A stretch of 64,000 bases of DNA, taken from Acinetobacter bohemicus ANC 3994 (GTDB lineage: Bacteria > Pseudomonadota > Gammaproteobacteria > Pseudomonadales > Moraxellaceae). A model generated the notes under the pieces. That model saw only the letters and a list, made by a program, of their open reading frames with translations, ran no database searches and had not been told where the DNA came from. Where the stretch lies: NCBI RefSeq assembly GCF_000367925.1, contig NZ_KB849176.1, forward strand, positions 248,001 to 312,000, in the 5' to 3' direction. Below are positions 9,402-18,291 of this stretch, one piece after another; position 1 is the stretch's first letter, and the number at the start of each line of letters is the position of its first letter. Made by a program: the position numbers and the translations under genes.

Positions 9402-10664
9402 TTATGTATTTGAAGTAGCTTTTTGTTCAGCTTTAGGCTGTGCTGGTTTGTCTGCTTTATTTGCTTCTGCCGCAGGTTGTGCAGCAGCACCTTGAGGGGC
9501 AGCTGCTTGAGGTTGATAAGGCTTAGCAACCACGGTTGCACCTTCTTTGACCTTCGCTACACCATCAACAATTACTTTCTCACCAGCAGTTAAGCCGCTC
9601 GTTACAATCCAATCTTTACCTTGTACACCGACAGTTTCAACAGGGCGTGTCTCAACCACACCTTTGGCATTTACCACCATGGCGATTGCTTGACCGGTTG
9701 GGGTACGGGTAATGGCCGCTTGAGGAATCAAGATGGCATTTGGAATCACACCTTGTACAATTTGAGCCGTCGCATACATACCCGGAAGCAACAAATGATT
9801 TGGATTCGGGAATACCGCACGGATGGTAATCGTACCTGTATCTGGATTCACACTGGCATCAGAGAATGCAAGACGACCTTCAACAGGGTAGTAGCTACCA
9901 TCTTCTAGCTTCAATTTTACTTTGGTGTTGTTACTGCTGTCTAAACGACCTTGGCTCAGTTGTTGACGTAAACGTAACAGCTCAGAGCTAGATTGGTTAA
10001 TGTCGACATAAATCGGGTCTAAACGTTGCACAGTGACTAAAGGATCAGTCTGACTGGCTGTCACCAATGCACCTATAGTGACTGTTGAACGGTTGGTTTG
10101 ACCTGAAATAGGCGAACGAACTGTAGAAAAACCGAGGTTAATTTCAGCATTTTTCAGTTCAGCTTGAGTGGATGCTACATCTGCTTCAGCTAACTTCACT
10201 TGGGCAACCATATCATCATAGTCTTGTTTTGAAATGGCATTGGTGCCGACAAGTTGACGATAACGACCTTCTTTAACACGTAACGCATTTAAGTTGGCTT
10301 GCTGGCGATTTAGTGCAGCACGTGCACTATCAACGCTAGCACGGTTGGTACGTGAGTCAATTTCATACAGCGCTTGACCTTCACGAACATAACTACCTTC
10401 AGTGAATAGACGTTTGAGAATCACACCACTGGTTTGAGGACGGACTTCAGAAATTTCAAATGCCGTGGTACGGCCTGAGAGTTCTACCGATTGCTCTACG
10501 CTTTGTGGTTGAGCAACAATGACACCGACTTCAGTCGGAGGCATTTTTTGGGCAGCAGCAGCTTGCTGTGCATCCTTAGGATCTTTGCTACAACCAACAA
10601 GTGCAATACTTGTTGCTAATGCGCAAGCGGTTAGGGCGGGCGCCCATAGCTTTGCAGACATCAT
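9402..10664 (-). CDS. adeI: Periplasmic adaptor lipoprotein of RND efflux pump, AdeI-like
   Basis: Membrane-fusion protein that links AdeJ to AdeK. 420 residues with a lipoprotein signal ending ALVGC, then the beta-barrel/lipoyl/alpha-hairpin order typical of the family. Lipoyl halves are seen at YEIDSRTNRA and ISGQTNRS. The C-terminal tail is low-complexity (A, Q, K, P). Two consecutive ATG codons (10664, 10661) follow a clear GAGGTGG site. It is the first gene of adeIJK. Only 38 bases separate it from the upstream PAP2 gene on the same strand, so the operon promoter may lie inside or upstream of that gene. Confidence 0.94.
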   Translation of the reverse strand: MMSAKLWAPALTACALATSIALVGCSKDPKDAQQAAAAQKMPPTEVGVIVAQPQSVEQSVELSGRTTAFEISEVRPQTSGVILKRLFTEGSYVREGQALYEIDSRTNRASVDSARAALNRQQANLNALRVKEGRYRQLVGTNAISKQDYDDMVAQVKLAEADVASTQAELKNAEINLGFSTVRSPISGQTNRSTVTIGALVTASQTDPLVTVQRLDPIYVDINQSSSELLRLRQQLSQGRLDSSNNTKVKLKLEDGSYYPVEGRLAFSDASVNPDTGTITIRAVFPNPNHLLLPGMYATAQIVQGVIPNAILIPQAAITRTPTGQAIAMVVNAKGVVETRPVETVGVQGKDWIVTSGLTAGEKVIVDGVAKVKEGATVVAKPYQPQAAAPQGAAAQPAAEANKADKPAQPKAEQKATSNT

Positions 10665-10702
10665 TGTTCCACCTCGATTAGATTATTATCTAAAAATTAA
10701 AT

Positions 10703-11350
10703 CTAAAAATTAATTTGTTTTGTGTGACTGAATTTGGCATACAACAGATAAAGTAGTGTGATCCAAATAAAAGCTATGCTCCAACCTGCTAACACATCAG
10801 AGGGGAAATGCACACCAAGGTAAACCCTTGAAATTCCCATCATCAACAACCATGTAACAGCACAAACGCAAATCAGTTGATGCTTTGAATGTTTTTGACT
10901 TAAATAAATTGCAAGACAGCCCAACGTCGCGGCATAAACACTATGAGCACTGGGAAATGAAGCACCATAGCTTTGGACCAGATGATAGATTTCAGGTGGT
11001 CGCGGTCTTGAAAATATATATTTGAGTAGCCACACTGTGGCAGTACTTCCTATCAGGCCTAAACCAATAAAAACAACATTTGTATACTTTTTGTACCAGC
11101 CTTGATAGAAACACCATAAGGAGGTTAAAAATAGAACAAATGGTATACCCCCCATAGCGGAAAGTGTCATGGCGATCGTATTTAAATGCACTGTGCGATG
11201 TTGGCTTAGCCATTCGACAATCACTAGATCAAAGTGATTGAGTGAAGGGGTAAAAAGCACTAATACATTGAAAAAAAATAAGAAAAATCCTACACCAAGC
11301 AACCAATAAGGCATTTGATTGACCTTTGTTAGATTAGCCGATGGAAGCAT
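10703..11350 (-). CDS. PAP2-family membrane phosphatase (215 aa)
   Basis: Integral membrane phosphatase of the PAP2 superfamily, probably acting on lipid phosphates such as undecaprenyl diphosphate or phosphatidic acid; the exact substrate is inferred only from the family. All three motifs are present: K-x6-RP as KYIFSRPRPP, PSAH in FPSAHSVYAA, and SR-x5-H-x3-D as SRVYLGVHFPSD. There are about six hydrophobic segments. ATG 11348-11350 is preferred over a TTG two codons upstream. It precedes adeI on the same strand. Confidence 0.88.
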   Translation of the reverse strand: MLPSANLTKVNQMPYWLLGVGFFLFFFNVLVLFTPSLNHFDLVIVEWLSQHRTVHLNTIAMTLSAMGGIPFVLFLTSLWCFYQGWYKKYTNVVFIGLGLIGSTATVWLLKYIFSRPRPPEIYHLVQSYGASFPSAHSVYAATLGCLAIYLSQKHSKHQLICVCAVTWLLMMGISRVYLGVHFPSDVLAGWSIAFIWITLLYLLYAKFSHTKQINF

Positions 11351-11458
11351 GGCCAATTAATGCTTAAAGTGTACTCATCAGTACACTTTATTTCAAGTGC
11401 GTGTAAATTATGCTCATTTCTTTTTTACTCATTTTTAAATGAGAAGTAAAACAAAAAA

Positions 11459-13513
11459 TTACTTAGGTGGGGATTTTTGTGATGAAGGGGATTCATCCAC
11501 TTCTAATGGAGTCTTAGGTGGCCAAAAAAAGTCACTTGGTCTGGTTAAGAAATGAGTAAGTACCAGTTTAGCCAGAGGCTTCCATTGTTCAAATCGAACC
11601 CGTCGTGCACGCAGTGCCACAATAATGGTCAGGGTAAAGCTGACAAATAAGTTCGTCAGACCAATCAATAACACGCCTAAAAATGACACAAAAATTAAGC
11701 CAATTTCGGGACTACCATTAATATTCATTAAGCCTTGAATAAAGTTGGCAGAAGCAAACGCAATATGTCGAATATCGAGAGGCAGACCTAAGATGAAACC
11801 AATGGTGCCCATACTTCCGAGCATAATGCCGAATAGGAAATTCCCTGCCAACGCACCTAAATTGCGCTCAATATACGCAGCAAATTTATTCAGGCGTTCT
11901 TGTCCCAAGATCAGTTTGAGATGCGCATGGGCTTGTAAACGTGGACCAACTTTGCGGTATACGGCCATGTTGTCAAAGTAACCTGCAATCAGCCCCGAAA
12001 AAAACAAACAGACACCTGCAATAGCCGCATGTGGAATGGCCAAAGACGTAAAAGGGTTGAGTGAGTGTAAGGTTTTGGTGGCTCTGGCATGATTTAAGAG
12101 TGGTTCATCCATCCCGTATTGCCAGAGCAGGGTAATGACTGCCGCAGTTGGAATGGCAATTGAAATATTCCCTAAGATTGCAATAAATTGGGTCCGGATA
12201 ATATTAATAATCAGTGCAGCAAGTTCAGCAATCTGTGCTGTTTTAGAGCCTTTACGATGCTGTACGGTGGCAGCCAATGCTGCGGCTGTCATCGCAGGTT
12301 GCTTGGTTGCAACGGTAAAATGTAAAACGTGAATCAGCATAAAACCAAGTGAGTAGTTCATGCTGAAAATAAAAGCCTGCATCATGGGTGCCAAGACCAT
12401 ACGTGCTGACAATATTTTAAGTGTTGCCATGGTGGCAATAATCACCCCTGCACCAGCAGCGGACTTGTACATCGACCAAAAGCCCTGCTTGTCAGTACTC
12501 ACATAATGCTCACCCGTTTTACTGGCATTTTCTGTGACTTGTAAGGCAATCAGTTCACTGTTGGTTGCCAAAAGGGATCGAACACTACGCTCACTATAAA
12601 TTGCGGTGGTGATATCCACCATTAGCAAGCCTAAAGATTCATAGCGAATTTTATCTTCATCCACAATCAAATTGAGTAACAGTTCAATTCGGTCTAGACA
12701 TTGCTCAAGCAAAGAAAGCAGATAGGTCAGGCTAAGGCTGACGCCAATTCTTTTGGTGGCACGGCGAATTTTTAACACTACATCACGGCATTGCTCAATC
12801 ATCACCAAGGCTTGTGCGGCATCGGATGGAACAGTTACGGCTATGGCATCTGTATTTTGATGTAGCTTTTTATAATGCTGAATGAACTCTACAATTTCTC
12901 GGTTTTGTACCAGAAAAGGTGATTCATATTCGGTTAAGTCGGGTTGTGCATTGATGAACTCAGGATAAAGCCCGATGCCACTGATCCGATAAGATAAAAC
13001 AGTAATCGCTTTAATCAGCTCACTTTTAATTTTAAGCTTTTCTGATTGATTGCCGTGACCTTGATTGAGTAATGCAAATAACTTTTGCCAATCATCACTG
13101 GAAATGCTGTCCAGCCAATATTTATCACTACGTTGATAAAAGACACGACGGACTAAATCTTGCAGTTGGCTTTCATCATTAATCAGCGGCAGAAAATGAG
13201 CACCTAAACGTTGTGCGAGCTGATTCCAAAATCCATCGAGTGATAAAATACCGGTGTCGGCATATAAACTGGTTTGTTTGTATTGGCTAATCAGTTTTAA
13301 GATAAACGTTTGTAATGTGGATGCAGCGTGGGGTGTAATCAGTAGCACTTGTAAGAAAGCTTGAAATTTTCTGTTGATTTCTTCGTGATCTGTAGAGTCT
13401 ATTGGTCGAATACGATTGACCAATTCAATGAGCAGCGAATCATCAAGAACAGCTTGATGAGACTCAAGCTGCTCCTGCATGGTTAAAAATAGATCATTAA
13501 AATTTATATGCAT
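11459..13513 (-). CDS. Gcr/'site-specific recombinase' family membrane protein (684 aa)
   Basis: Matches the family labelled 'site-specific recombinase' (Pfam SpecificRecomb, named after neisserial gcr). About 360 helical soluble residues are followed by a multi-spanning membrane half with segments such as AGVIIATMATLKIL, FLFGIMLGSMGTIGFILGL and LLIGLTNLFVSFTL. No tyrosine or serine recombinase catalytic motif is visible. The name is therefore doubtful: the protein looks like a membrane protein of unknown role. It is followed by the PAP2 gene and lies 33 bases downstream of ispB on the same strand. Confidence 0.75.
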   Translation of the reverse strand: MHINFNDLFLTMQEQLESHQAVLDDSLLIELVNRIRPIDSTDHEEINRKFQAFLQVLLITPHAASTLQTFILKLISQYKQTSLYADTGILSLDGFWNQLAQRLGAHFLPLINDESQLQDLVRRVFYQRSDKYWLDSISSDDWQKLFALLNQGHGNQSEKLKIKSELIKAITVLSYRISGIGLYPEFINAQPDLTEYESPFLVQNREIVEFIQHYKKLHQNTDAIAVTVPSDAAQALVMIEQCRDVVLKIRRATKRIGVSLSLTYLLSLLEQCLDRIELLLNLIVDEDKIRYESLGLLMVDITTAIYSERSVRSLLATNSELIALQVTENASKTGEHYVSTDKQGFWSMYKSAAGAGVIIATMATLKILSARMVLAPMMQAFIFSMNYSLGFMLIHVLHFTVATKQPAMTAAALAATVQHRKGSKTAQIAELAALIINIIRTQFIAILGNISIAIPTAAVITLLWQYGMDEPLLNHARATKTLHSLNPFTSLAIPHAAIAGVCLFFSGLIAGYFDNMAVYRKVGPRLQAHAHLKLILGQERLNKFAAYIERNLGALAGNFLFGIMLGSMGTIGFILGLPLDIRHIAFASANFIQGLMNINGSPEIGLIFVSFLGVLLIGLTNLFVSFTLTIIVALRARRVRFEQWKPLAKLVLTHFLTRPSDFFWPPKTPLEVDESPSSQKSPPK

Positions 13514-13546
13514 AGGCGAATGTAAAATCTATTCTCATAAAATTCA

Positions 13547-14524
13547 TTATTGAATTCGATTTAAAGCAAGTTGAGTCAAGTTAATCAGTGCTTGGCGGTA
13601 TTCACTCTCTGGTAGTCGGTCTAAAGCATGTAGCGCAAATTGAGTTTCTTCAGTGGCACGTTGGCGGCAATAATCCAGTGCGCCACAGTTTTGCACAATT
13701 TCAATCACGCGGTCGAGTTGAGCGATACCACCCGTTGCAATACTTGAACGCACAATTTCATGTTCTTGATCTGTGGTCTTCTGTAATGCTGAAATTAATG
13801 GCAAAGTAGGTTTACCTTCCATTAAATCATCACCAATGTTTTTACCTAATGTTTCCGCATCAGAGGTGTAATCTAAGATGTCATCAATAATTTGGAAGGC
13901 ATTACCAAAATGACCAGCAAAGATTCGCAGTGGTTCACGATACTCCGGTGTACCCGATAAAATAGCTGCACCTTCAGTTGCCAATTCAAATAAGCGTGAT
14001 GTTTTACCGTGAATAATATCGAGATAAGTTTGTTCTGTGGTTTCAGGTTGATGTTGTGCTTGAAGTTGTAGTACTTCACCTTCGGCAATTTCACAAGTTC
14101 CTGTAGAAAAATCTTTCAGTAAGGTCATGTCGTTTAAATCGACCAACAAATCGAAAGCGCGGGAAATCAGGAAGTCACCGACTAAAACCGCAGTTTGATT
14201 ATTCCAAGTCGCATTGGCAGTGGGGCGACCACGACGTAGGCCTGACTCATCAACCACATCATCATGCACCAACGTTGCAGTGTGCAGCATTTCAATAATG
14301 GCCGCTAACTTACGTTGACGTTCTAAATCGGTTGCACCACATGCTTTTGCTGCCAATAAACACATAATAGGGCGCATGCGTTTACCGCCTGCTTCAACCA
14401 CATGCTTACTTACAGCCATGACTAAGGCGACTTTTGACGTAATCCCTTCATTAATAAATGTGTCCATCGCAGCAAAGTCTGAAGCAACAGGAGCGAGAAT
14501 GTCTTGCTTAAAGTCGATGGCCAT
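13547..14524 (-). CDS. ispB: Octaprenyl/polyprenyl diphosphate synthase
   Basis: Makes the long isoprenoid side chain of ubiquinone from IPP and farnesyl diphosphate. 325 residues from ATG 14522-14524; upstream in-frame codons give a non-homologous N-terminus. Both aspartate-rich motifs are present: DDVVDE in LVHDDVVDE and DDILD in QIIDDILDYT, together with GGKRMRP near residue 45. It is divergent from rplU-rpmA, the same gene neighbourhood as in enterobacteria. The 438-base gap must hold promoters for both sides. Confidence 0.93.
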   Translation of the reverse strand: MAIDFKQDILAPVASDFAAMDTFINEGITSKVALVMAVSKHVVEAGGKRMRPIMCLLAAKACGATDLERQRKLAAIIEMLHTATLVHDDVVDESGLRRGRPTANATWNNQTAVLVGDFLISRAFDLLVDLNDMTLLKDFSTGTCEIAEGEVLQLQAQHQPETTEQTYLDIIHGKTSRLFELATEGAAILSGTPEYREPLRIFAGHFGNAFQIIDDILDYTSDAETLGKNIGDDLMEGKPTLPLISALQKTTDQEHEIVRSSIATGGIAQLDRVIEIVQNCGALDYCRQRATEETQFALHALDRLPESEYRQALINLTQLALNRIQ

Positions 14525-14962
14525 ATGAAGAGAAACCTTTATAAAATTGAATTGCTTATTATATAGTGTAGCAATTATATCGAGTGATATAGCGAAGATC
14601 TTAATATAGATGTTTAAATCATGGCTAAGCAAATGGTTTTATCTTAGGCCTAATTCTAACAACCAATATAATATGTGACTTAGCTGGCATTTCGTAGTCT
14701 ATTCTATATAGTAGCGAATTGATTTTAAAAATCTATTTCATTTTATAAAATCTCAGCTTTAGATGTCGCAATCCTTTCGTTTTAGTGATTTGATTGTTTA
14801 GAAAATAAGCATAGGTAAGGCGCAAAAAAATACTAAAATGGCTTGTCGTTTGATTTATTATCACTTAATATGTTTGCCCTTAGATATCCCCCAGTGGCGC
14901 TCGTATTAAGATTGATATATTCCTTTATCAACACGACGACACGGGCATGTTTGGAGTACATT
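14525..14962. other. ispB-rplU divergent intergenic region
   Basis: 438 AT-rich bases with no convincing ORF. A candidate forward sigma-70 promoter for rplU has TTGTCG at 14843-14848 and TAATAT at about 14866, spaced 17 bases, which would leave a leader of roughly 90 bases. A weaker pair (TTGATT at about 14719, TATAAA at about 14744, spacing 19) is also present. No stable hairpin stands out by eye. Confidence 0.45.
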
Positions 14963-15274
14963 ATGTACGCAGTAATCCAAAGCGGTGGTAAACAGCACCG
15001 TGTTGTTGAGGGTGAAACCCTTAAAGTAGAATTATTGAAAGCTGAAACCGGTGCAACTATTACGTTTGATGACGTATTAATGCTTGTAAACGGCGAAAGC
15101 ATTCAAATTGGTGCTCCAGTTGTTGCTGGTGCTACAGTAACTGCTGAAGTAGTTAGCCACGGTCGTCACGACAAAATCCGTATTGTTAAAATGCGTCGTC
15201 GTAAACATTACCGTAAACAACAAGGTCACCGTCAATGGTTTACCGAGTTGAAAATTACTGCTATTTCAGGCTAA
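14963..15274 (+). CDS. rplU: 50S ribosomal protein bL21
   Basis: 103 residues from ATG 14963, beginning MYAVIQSGGKQHRV, the canonical bL21 N-terminus. The KMRRRKHYRKQQGHRQ basic stretch that contacts 23S rRNA is present at about residues 71-86. An in-frame upstream extension to 14843 is not homologous. It is co-transcribed with rpmA, whose start follows 18 bases after this stop. Confidence 0.98.
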   Translation: MYAVIQSGGKQHRVVEGETLKVELLKAETGATITFDDVLMLVNGESIQIGAPVVAGATVTAEVVSHGRHDKIRIVKMRRRKHYRKQQGHRQWFTELKITAISG

Positions 15275-15292
15275 TTACGAGGATTATGAAAC

Positions 15293-15550
15293 ATGGCTAC
15301 TAAAAAAGCTGGTGGATCGACACGTAACGGTCGTGACTCGAACCCTAAAATGTTAGGCGTTAAAATGTTCGGTGGTCAATCTGTGACTGCAGGTAACATC
15401 ATCGTTCGTCAACGTGGTACAGAATTCCACGCTGGTGCAAACGTAGGTATGGGCCGTGACCATACTTTATTTGCTACCGCTGATGGCGTGATCAAATTCG
15501 AAGTGAAGGGTCAATTTGGCCGTCGCTACGTAAAAGTTGAAACTGTATAA
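15293..15550 (+). CDS. rpmA: 50S ribosomal protein bL27
   Basis: 85 residues. The flexible N-terminal arm MATKKAGGSTRNGRDS reaches the peptidyl-transferase centre in this family, and the remainder matches the conserved core (GGQSVTAGNIIVRQRGT). It is second in the rplU-rpmA operon and is followed by a terminator hairpin. Confidence 0.98.
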   Translation: MATKKAGGSTRNGRDSNPKMLGVKMFGGQSVTAGNIIVRQRGTEFHAGANVGMGRDHTLFATADGVIKFEVKGQFGRRYVKVETV

Positions 15551-15564
15551 GTTTTAATTTTTAA

Positions 15565-15593
15565 AAAGAGCCCGCATTTTTGCGGGTTTTTTT
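15565..15593 (+). terminator. Rho-independent terminator after rplU-rpmA
   Basis: Stem CCCGCA/TGCGGG (15571-15576 and 15581-15586) with a four-T loop and a run of seven Ts. It begins about 15 bases after the rpmA stop. Confidence 0.9.
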
Positions 15594-15816
15594 ATGTCTG
15601 TATGATTCTTGTTTTAATTCGCTATAGTCGAGAAATATAGCATTGGCTGTGCTTTATTTTAAAATAATAAAAATCAAATACTTGTTTTTTTGTTTTGCAT
15701 ATTTTGTATTATTTTTTTATTACAAATAAGTCGCAATACTGCGGCATATTGAGACTTAAGTCTCATTTATTGGGTGTAGAATATGAATTGCAAAATTACA
15801 AAAAAGGCTAACAGAC

Positions 15817-16890
15817 ATGAGAATAATATTCAGAAAGGTCTTGAATAAATTACTTTACCATCATGTTGATGCATCAAAAGATGATGATAAAATTGAACAA
15901 GGCCAAATGCCACGCATAGCAATACAGCAAATTCATCATCTGGGTTTATTTGCACAAATAGAAACCATTAAAACTCCGAAATTATTGTTGTTAAGTATCA
16001 TGTTGGCGATGGGTAGCAGTACTTTGGCAAATGCCGGAAATAGCCACCAATCTCATGGTAATGGATATGGTCATCACCCTAAGCCACATCACTCTTCTGG
16101 AATTAAGGGACCAAAAGGCGATACTGGTGCAACTGGCTTTAGTGCCTATGAGCTGGCTGTAAACGAGGGTTATACAGGCACGGTACGCGAGTGGTTAGCC
16201 AGCTTAATTGGAGATGATCCTTATGTTGAAATTGAGTCAAATCAATTCAATACCGGACCTAAACCGACTGCGACGGGTCGAGGTGCAATTGCAATAGGAA
16301 CAGCCACGAATGTATCGGGTAGGCAATCGATAGGACTGGGTGTAAATAACAATATTACAGGTCGAAACTCGGGAGCAATTGGGAATAACAACAATGTGAG
16401 TGGCAATAATACCTATGTGCTTGGTAATAATGTCACCACAGCAGCAAACAATAGCGTAGTCTTAGGTCAGGGTTCTACATCGAATCGAGATAATACTGTT
16501 TCGGTGGGTGCAGCAGGTGCGGAAAGACAAATAACGAATGTTGCAGCAGGTACACAAGATACGGATGCTGTAAATGTGGTGCAAATGCGTCAAGCAAATG
16601 CAGCTATTAATAGCCGTGTTGATGCTTTAAATCGTAATATGAGTGAATTTGAAGATGAAACCCATGCTGCTGTTGCATCAAGTTTAGCAATCGCATCCTT
16701 ACCGCAACCCACCGAAGCGGGTTATAGTATGCTGAGTGTAGGGGCTGGTACGTGGGAAAATAAACAAGGCTTTGCTCTTGGTGTAAGTGGCATAACGGAA
16801 AATAATAAGTTTATCTATAAAGCTGCTGCAACCACCAATACTGAGGGTGATTTTGGAGGAGGCGCTGCGGTGGGTTGGCAATGGAAATAA
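15817..16890 (+). CDS. Small trimeric autotransporter (YadA-like) with collagen-like patch
   Basis: 357 residues. A long N-terminal extension precedes the hydrophobic core LLLLSIMLAMGSSTLANA (cleavage near 73), the extended-signal pattern of type Vc autotransporters. Then follow a His/Gly-rich stretch (77-92), four or five collagen-like Gly-X-Y triplets (95-107), a SAYELAVNEGYTG...WLASL motif (109-130) of the kind found in tail-fibre-like proteins, YadA head repeats (AIGTATNVSGRQSIGLG style), a neck motif (ITNVAAGTQDTDAVNVVQM), a short coiled coil and a C-terminal beta-barrel anchor ending in W-Q-W-K. It is probably a surface adhesin. It is monocistronic and has its own terminator. Confidence 0.85.
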   Translation: MRIIFRKVLNKLLYHHVDASKDDDKIEQGQMPRIAIQQIHHLGLFAQIETIKTPKLLLLSIMLAMGSSTLANAGNSHQSHGNGYGHHPKPHHSSGIKGPKGDTGATGFSAYELAVNEGYTGTVREWLASLIGDDPYVEIESNQFNTGPKPTATGRGAIAIGTATNVSGRQSIGLGVNNNITGRNSGAIGNNNNVSGNNTYVLGNNVTTAANNSVVLGQGSTSNRDNTVSVGAAGAERQITNVAAGTQDTDAVNVVQMRQANAAINSRVDALNRNMSEFEDETHAAVASSLAIASLPQPTEAGYSMLSVGAGTWENKQGFALGVSGITENNKFIYKAAATTNTEGDFGGGAAVGWQWK

Positions 16891-16916
16891 TGCAATATAT
16901 TGAGCTGAGTCAGCAT

Positions 16917-16945
16917 AAAAACCCACAGCAAAATGTGGGTTTTTT
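16917..16945 (+). terminator. Rho-independent terminator after the autotransporter gene
   Basis: Stem ACCCACA/TGTGGGT (16921-16927 and 16934-16940) with an A-rich upstream arm and a T-run. It lies 30 bases after the stop codon. Confidence 0.85.
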
Positions 16946-17117
16946 ATTTCGAAAGATGCGTTAAAACTGTTCTGATTCTTCATCATGATGTAGAAATTTG
17001 TACATTCAACATTAATAACAATACAAAACTTCTTATTTTCTCAATTATTACAAATAAAAATTGGTTTAAGATGAGACATTGAATAAATAGCGATACAGCA
17101 AATAAAAAGGTAATGAT

Positions 17118-17816
17118 ATGAAAATGCTTCGTAAAACCCTATGTGCTATGACATTAGGTGCGGCAACGCTTGCACCGCTCATGAGTACTACTGTTTTTGC
17201 TGCGCCTGTTGCAGCATCGGAGCAACAAGCAACCGCAAATTTGGTCAAACAGTTGGGTGGTATTCATAGTTTGTCGGCAAATTTTGAGCAAACCACCAAA
17301 GCCACATCTGGAAGTAAAGCCCCACAGAAAAAAGGCTTGACCGGTCAGCACATGAATCAAACCTTTAAAGGGGTTATGAAGGTTGCTCGTCCAGGGAAGT
17401 TTTTTTGGGAAACCACTAGTCCATCAAAACAAACGATTGTGACTTCGGGTAAAACGGTTTGGATTTATGACCCTGATTTACAACAAGCGGTTCGTCAAAG
17501 TCTAGATGATCAAGTGGCGAATACACCTGCATTGTTGTTGTCGGGTAATACCAGTCAAATTATGCAGTCATATCGTGTGACGCAACAGGATAAAACCAAG
17601 ACTTATTACACTTTGTTGCCTAAGGATCGTGATGGGGCATTTCAAAGTCTAACCATCAGTTTTGGTGCAAACAAAGCACCAAGTTTGATGATTCTAGAAG
17701 ATTCTTTGGGACAAACGACTTATGTTCGCTTCAATAATGTGAAATTAAATCCTGCAATTGCTGCATCAATCTTTAATTTTGCACCACCGAAGGGCACCGA
17801 TATTATTGATCAATAA
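17118..17816 (+). CDS. lolA: Outer-membrane lipoprotein carrier LolA
   Basis: Periplasmic chaperone that carries lipoproteins from LolCDE to LolB. 232 residues with a Sec signal peptide ending about VFA-AP (28). The LolA fold is recognisable from LVKQLGGIHSLSANFEQT, the PGKFFWETTSPSKQTIVTSG strand pair with the usual aromatic residues, and DPDLQQAVRQ. A Lys/Gly-rich insert (residues about 62-75) is longer than in E. coli LolA. The receptor lolB is encoded elsewhere in this window (39360). Confidence 0.93.
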   Translation: MKMLRKTLCAMTLGAATLAPLMSTTVFAAPVAASEQQATANLVKQLGGIHSLSANFEQTTKATSGSKAPQKKGLTGQHMNQTFKGVMKVARPGKFFWETTSPSKQTIVTSGKTVWIYDPDLQQAVRQSLDDQVANTPALLLSGNTSQIMQSYRVTQQDKTKTYYTLLPKDRDGAFQSLTISFGANKAPSLMILEDSLGQTTYVRFNNVKLNPAIAASIFNFAPPKGTDIIDQ

Positions 17817-17874
17817 TATTCAACCTTTATAAAGATCCATCTGCGGGTTAATGCCAGTCAGTAAAGTATTTTTT

Positions 17875-17980
17875 AATCCTCCCCAACCCTCCTTTTTCAA
17901 AGGAGGGAGTATCTGAAATTTAATAAGGTATCGAATACTATATCGTTCCCTTCTTTTTAAAGAGGGGTTAGGGGAGATTT
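17875..17980. repeat. Imperfect inverted-repeat (miniature palindromic) element
   Basis: Two about 33-base arms in inverted orientation (17875-17907 and 17947-17980), each carrying a pyrimidine-rich TCCCC-AACCC-type core. The left arm contains a perfect nine-base hairpin of its own (CCCTCCTTT at 17887-17895 with AAAGGAGGG at 17899-17907, three-base loop). The right arm has a similar imperfect one. The structure resembles dispersed palindromic repeats or MITE-like elements seen between genes in many bacteria. No ORF lies inside. Confidence 0.6.
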
Positions 17981-18006
17981 ATCAATAAGTAATTATTAAA
18001 TTACTC

Positions 18007-18120
18007 TTAACTGCTAGGCATTACACCTTCGGGTGGTTTTTTATTGCAATTGTCATCATGGAAAATGTATTGGCACTCTTTAATGTCGGAAAAAGCAGGC
18101 TGATCACTTTGAATGCAACG
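18007..18120 (-). pseudogene. Possible remnant of a small Cys-rich protein gene
   Basis: A 37-codon reverse-strand frame between stop codons has protein-like composition (three Cys, mixed polar residues, ending EGVMPSS) but no start codon; TAG lies immediately upstream at 18121-18123. Neighbouring reverse frames just upstream also look coding-like (FQELMFLRTQLKQIHFY), which would fit a frameshifted or decayed gene. Too little remains to name a family, and it could be chance. Confidence 0.25.
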
Positions 18121-18291
18121 CTATCCTAATAAAAATGAATTTGCTTCAATTGTGTGCGTAAAAACATCAGTTCTTGGAAATTGCACAGTATTTTGCATGG
18201 ATTTTGCTCATTGCTACATTTTGTAATTTTATCTGGCGGGTTGAGTTTGTATAGTGGGATGATTGATTTTAAGAAAGTATAGAGTTGCAGA

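Larger units (their letters stand above)
17817..18291. other. lolA-lipoprotein gene intergenic region (repeat plus gene debris)
   Basis: 475 bases without a clear intact gene. It holds a 106-base inverted-repeat element (17875-17980, listed separately), a short protein-like reverse-strand frame (18007-18120, listed separately) and AT-rich DNA upstream of the forward gene at 18292. A weak CACC/GGTG hairpin with a T-run at about 18024-18042 is too short to call a terminator with confidence. Confidence 0.5.

Noticed and set aside
11459..13513. Reading the Gcr-family gene as part of a mobile element
   Set aside because: No recombinase catalytic motif, multi-spanning membrane half, and no element ends nearby; neighbours are stable housekeeping genes.
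14833..15102. 89-codon reverse frame opposite rplU
   Set aside because: Antisense to the well-supported rplU; no ribosome site.
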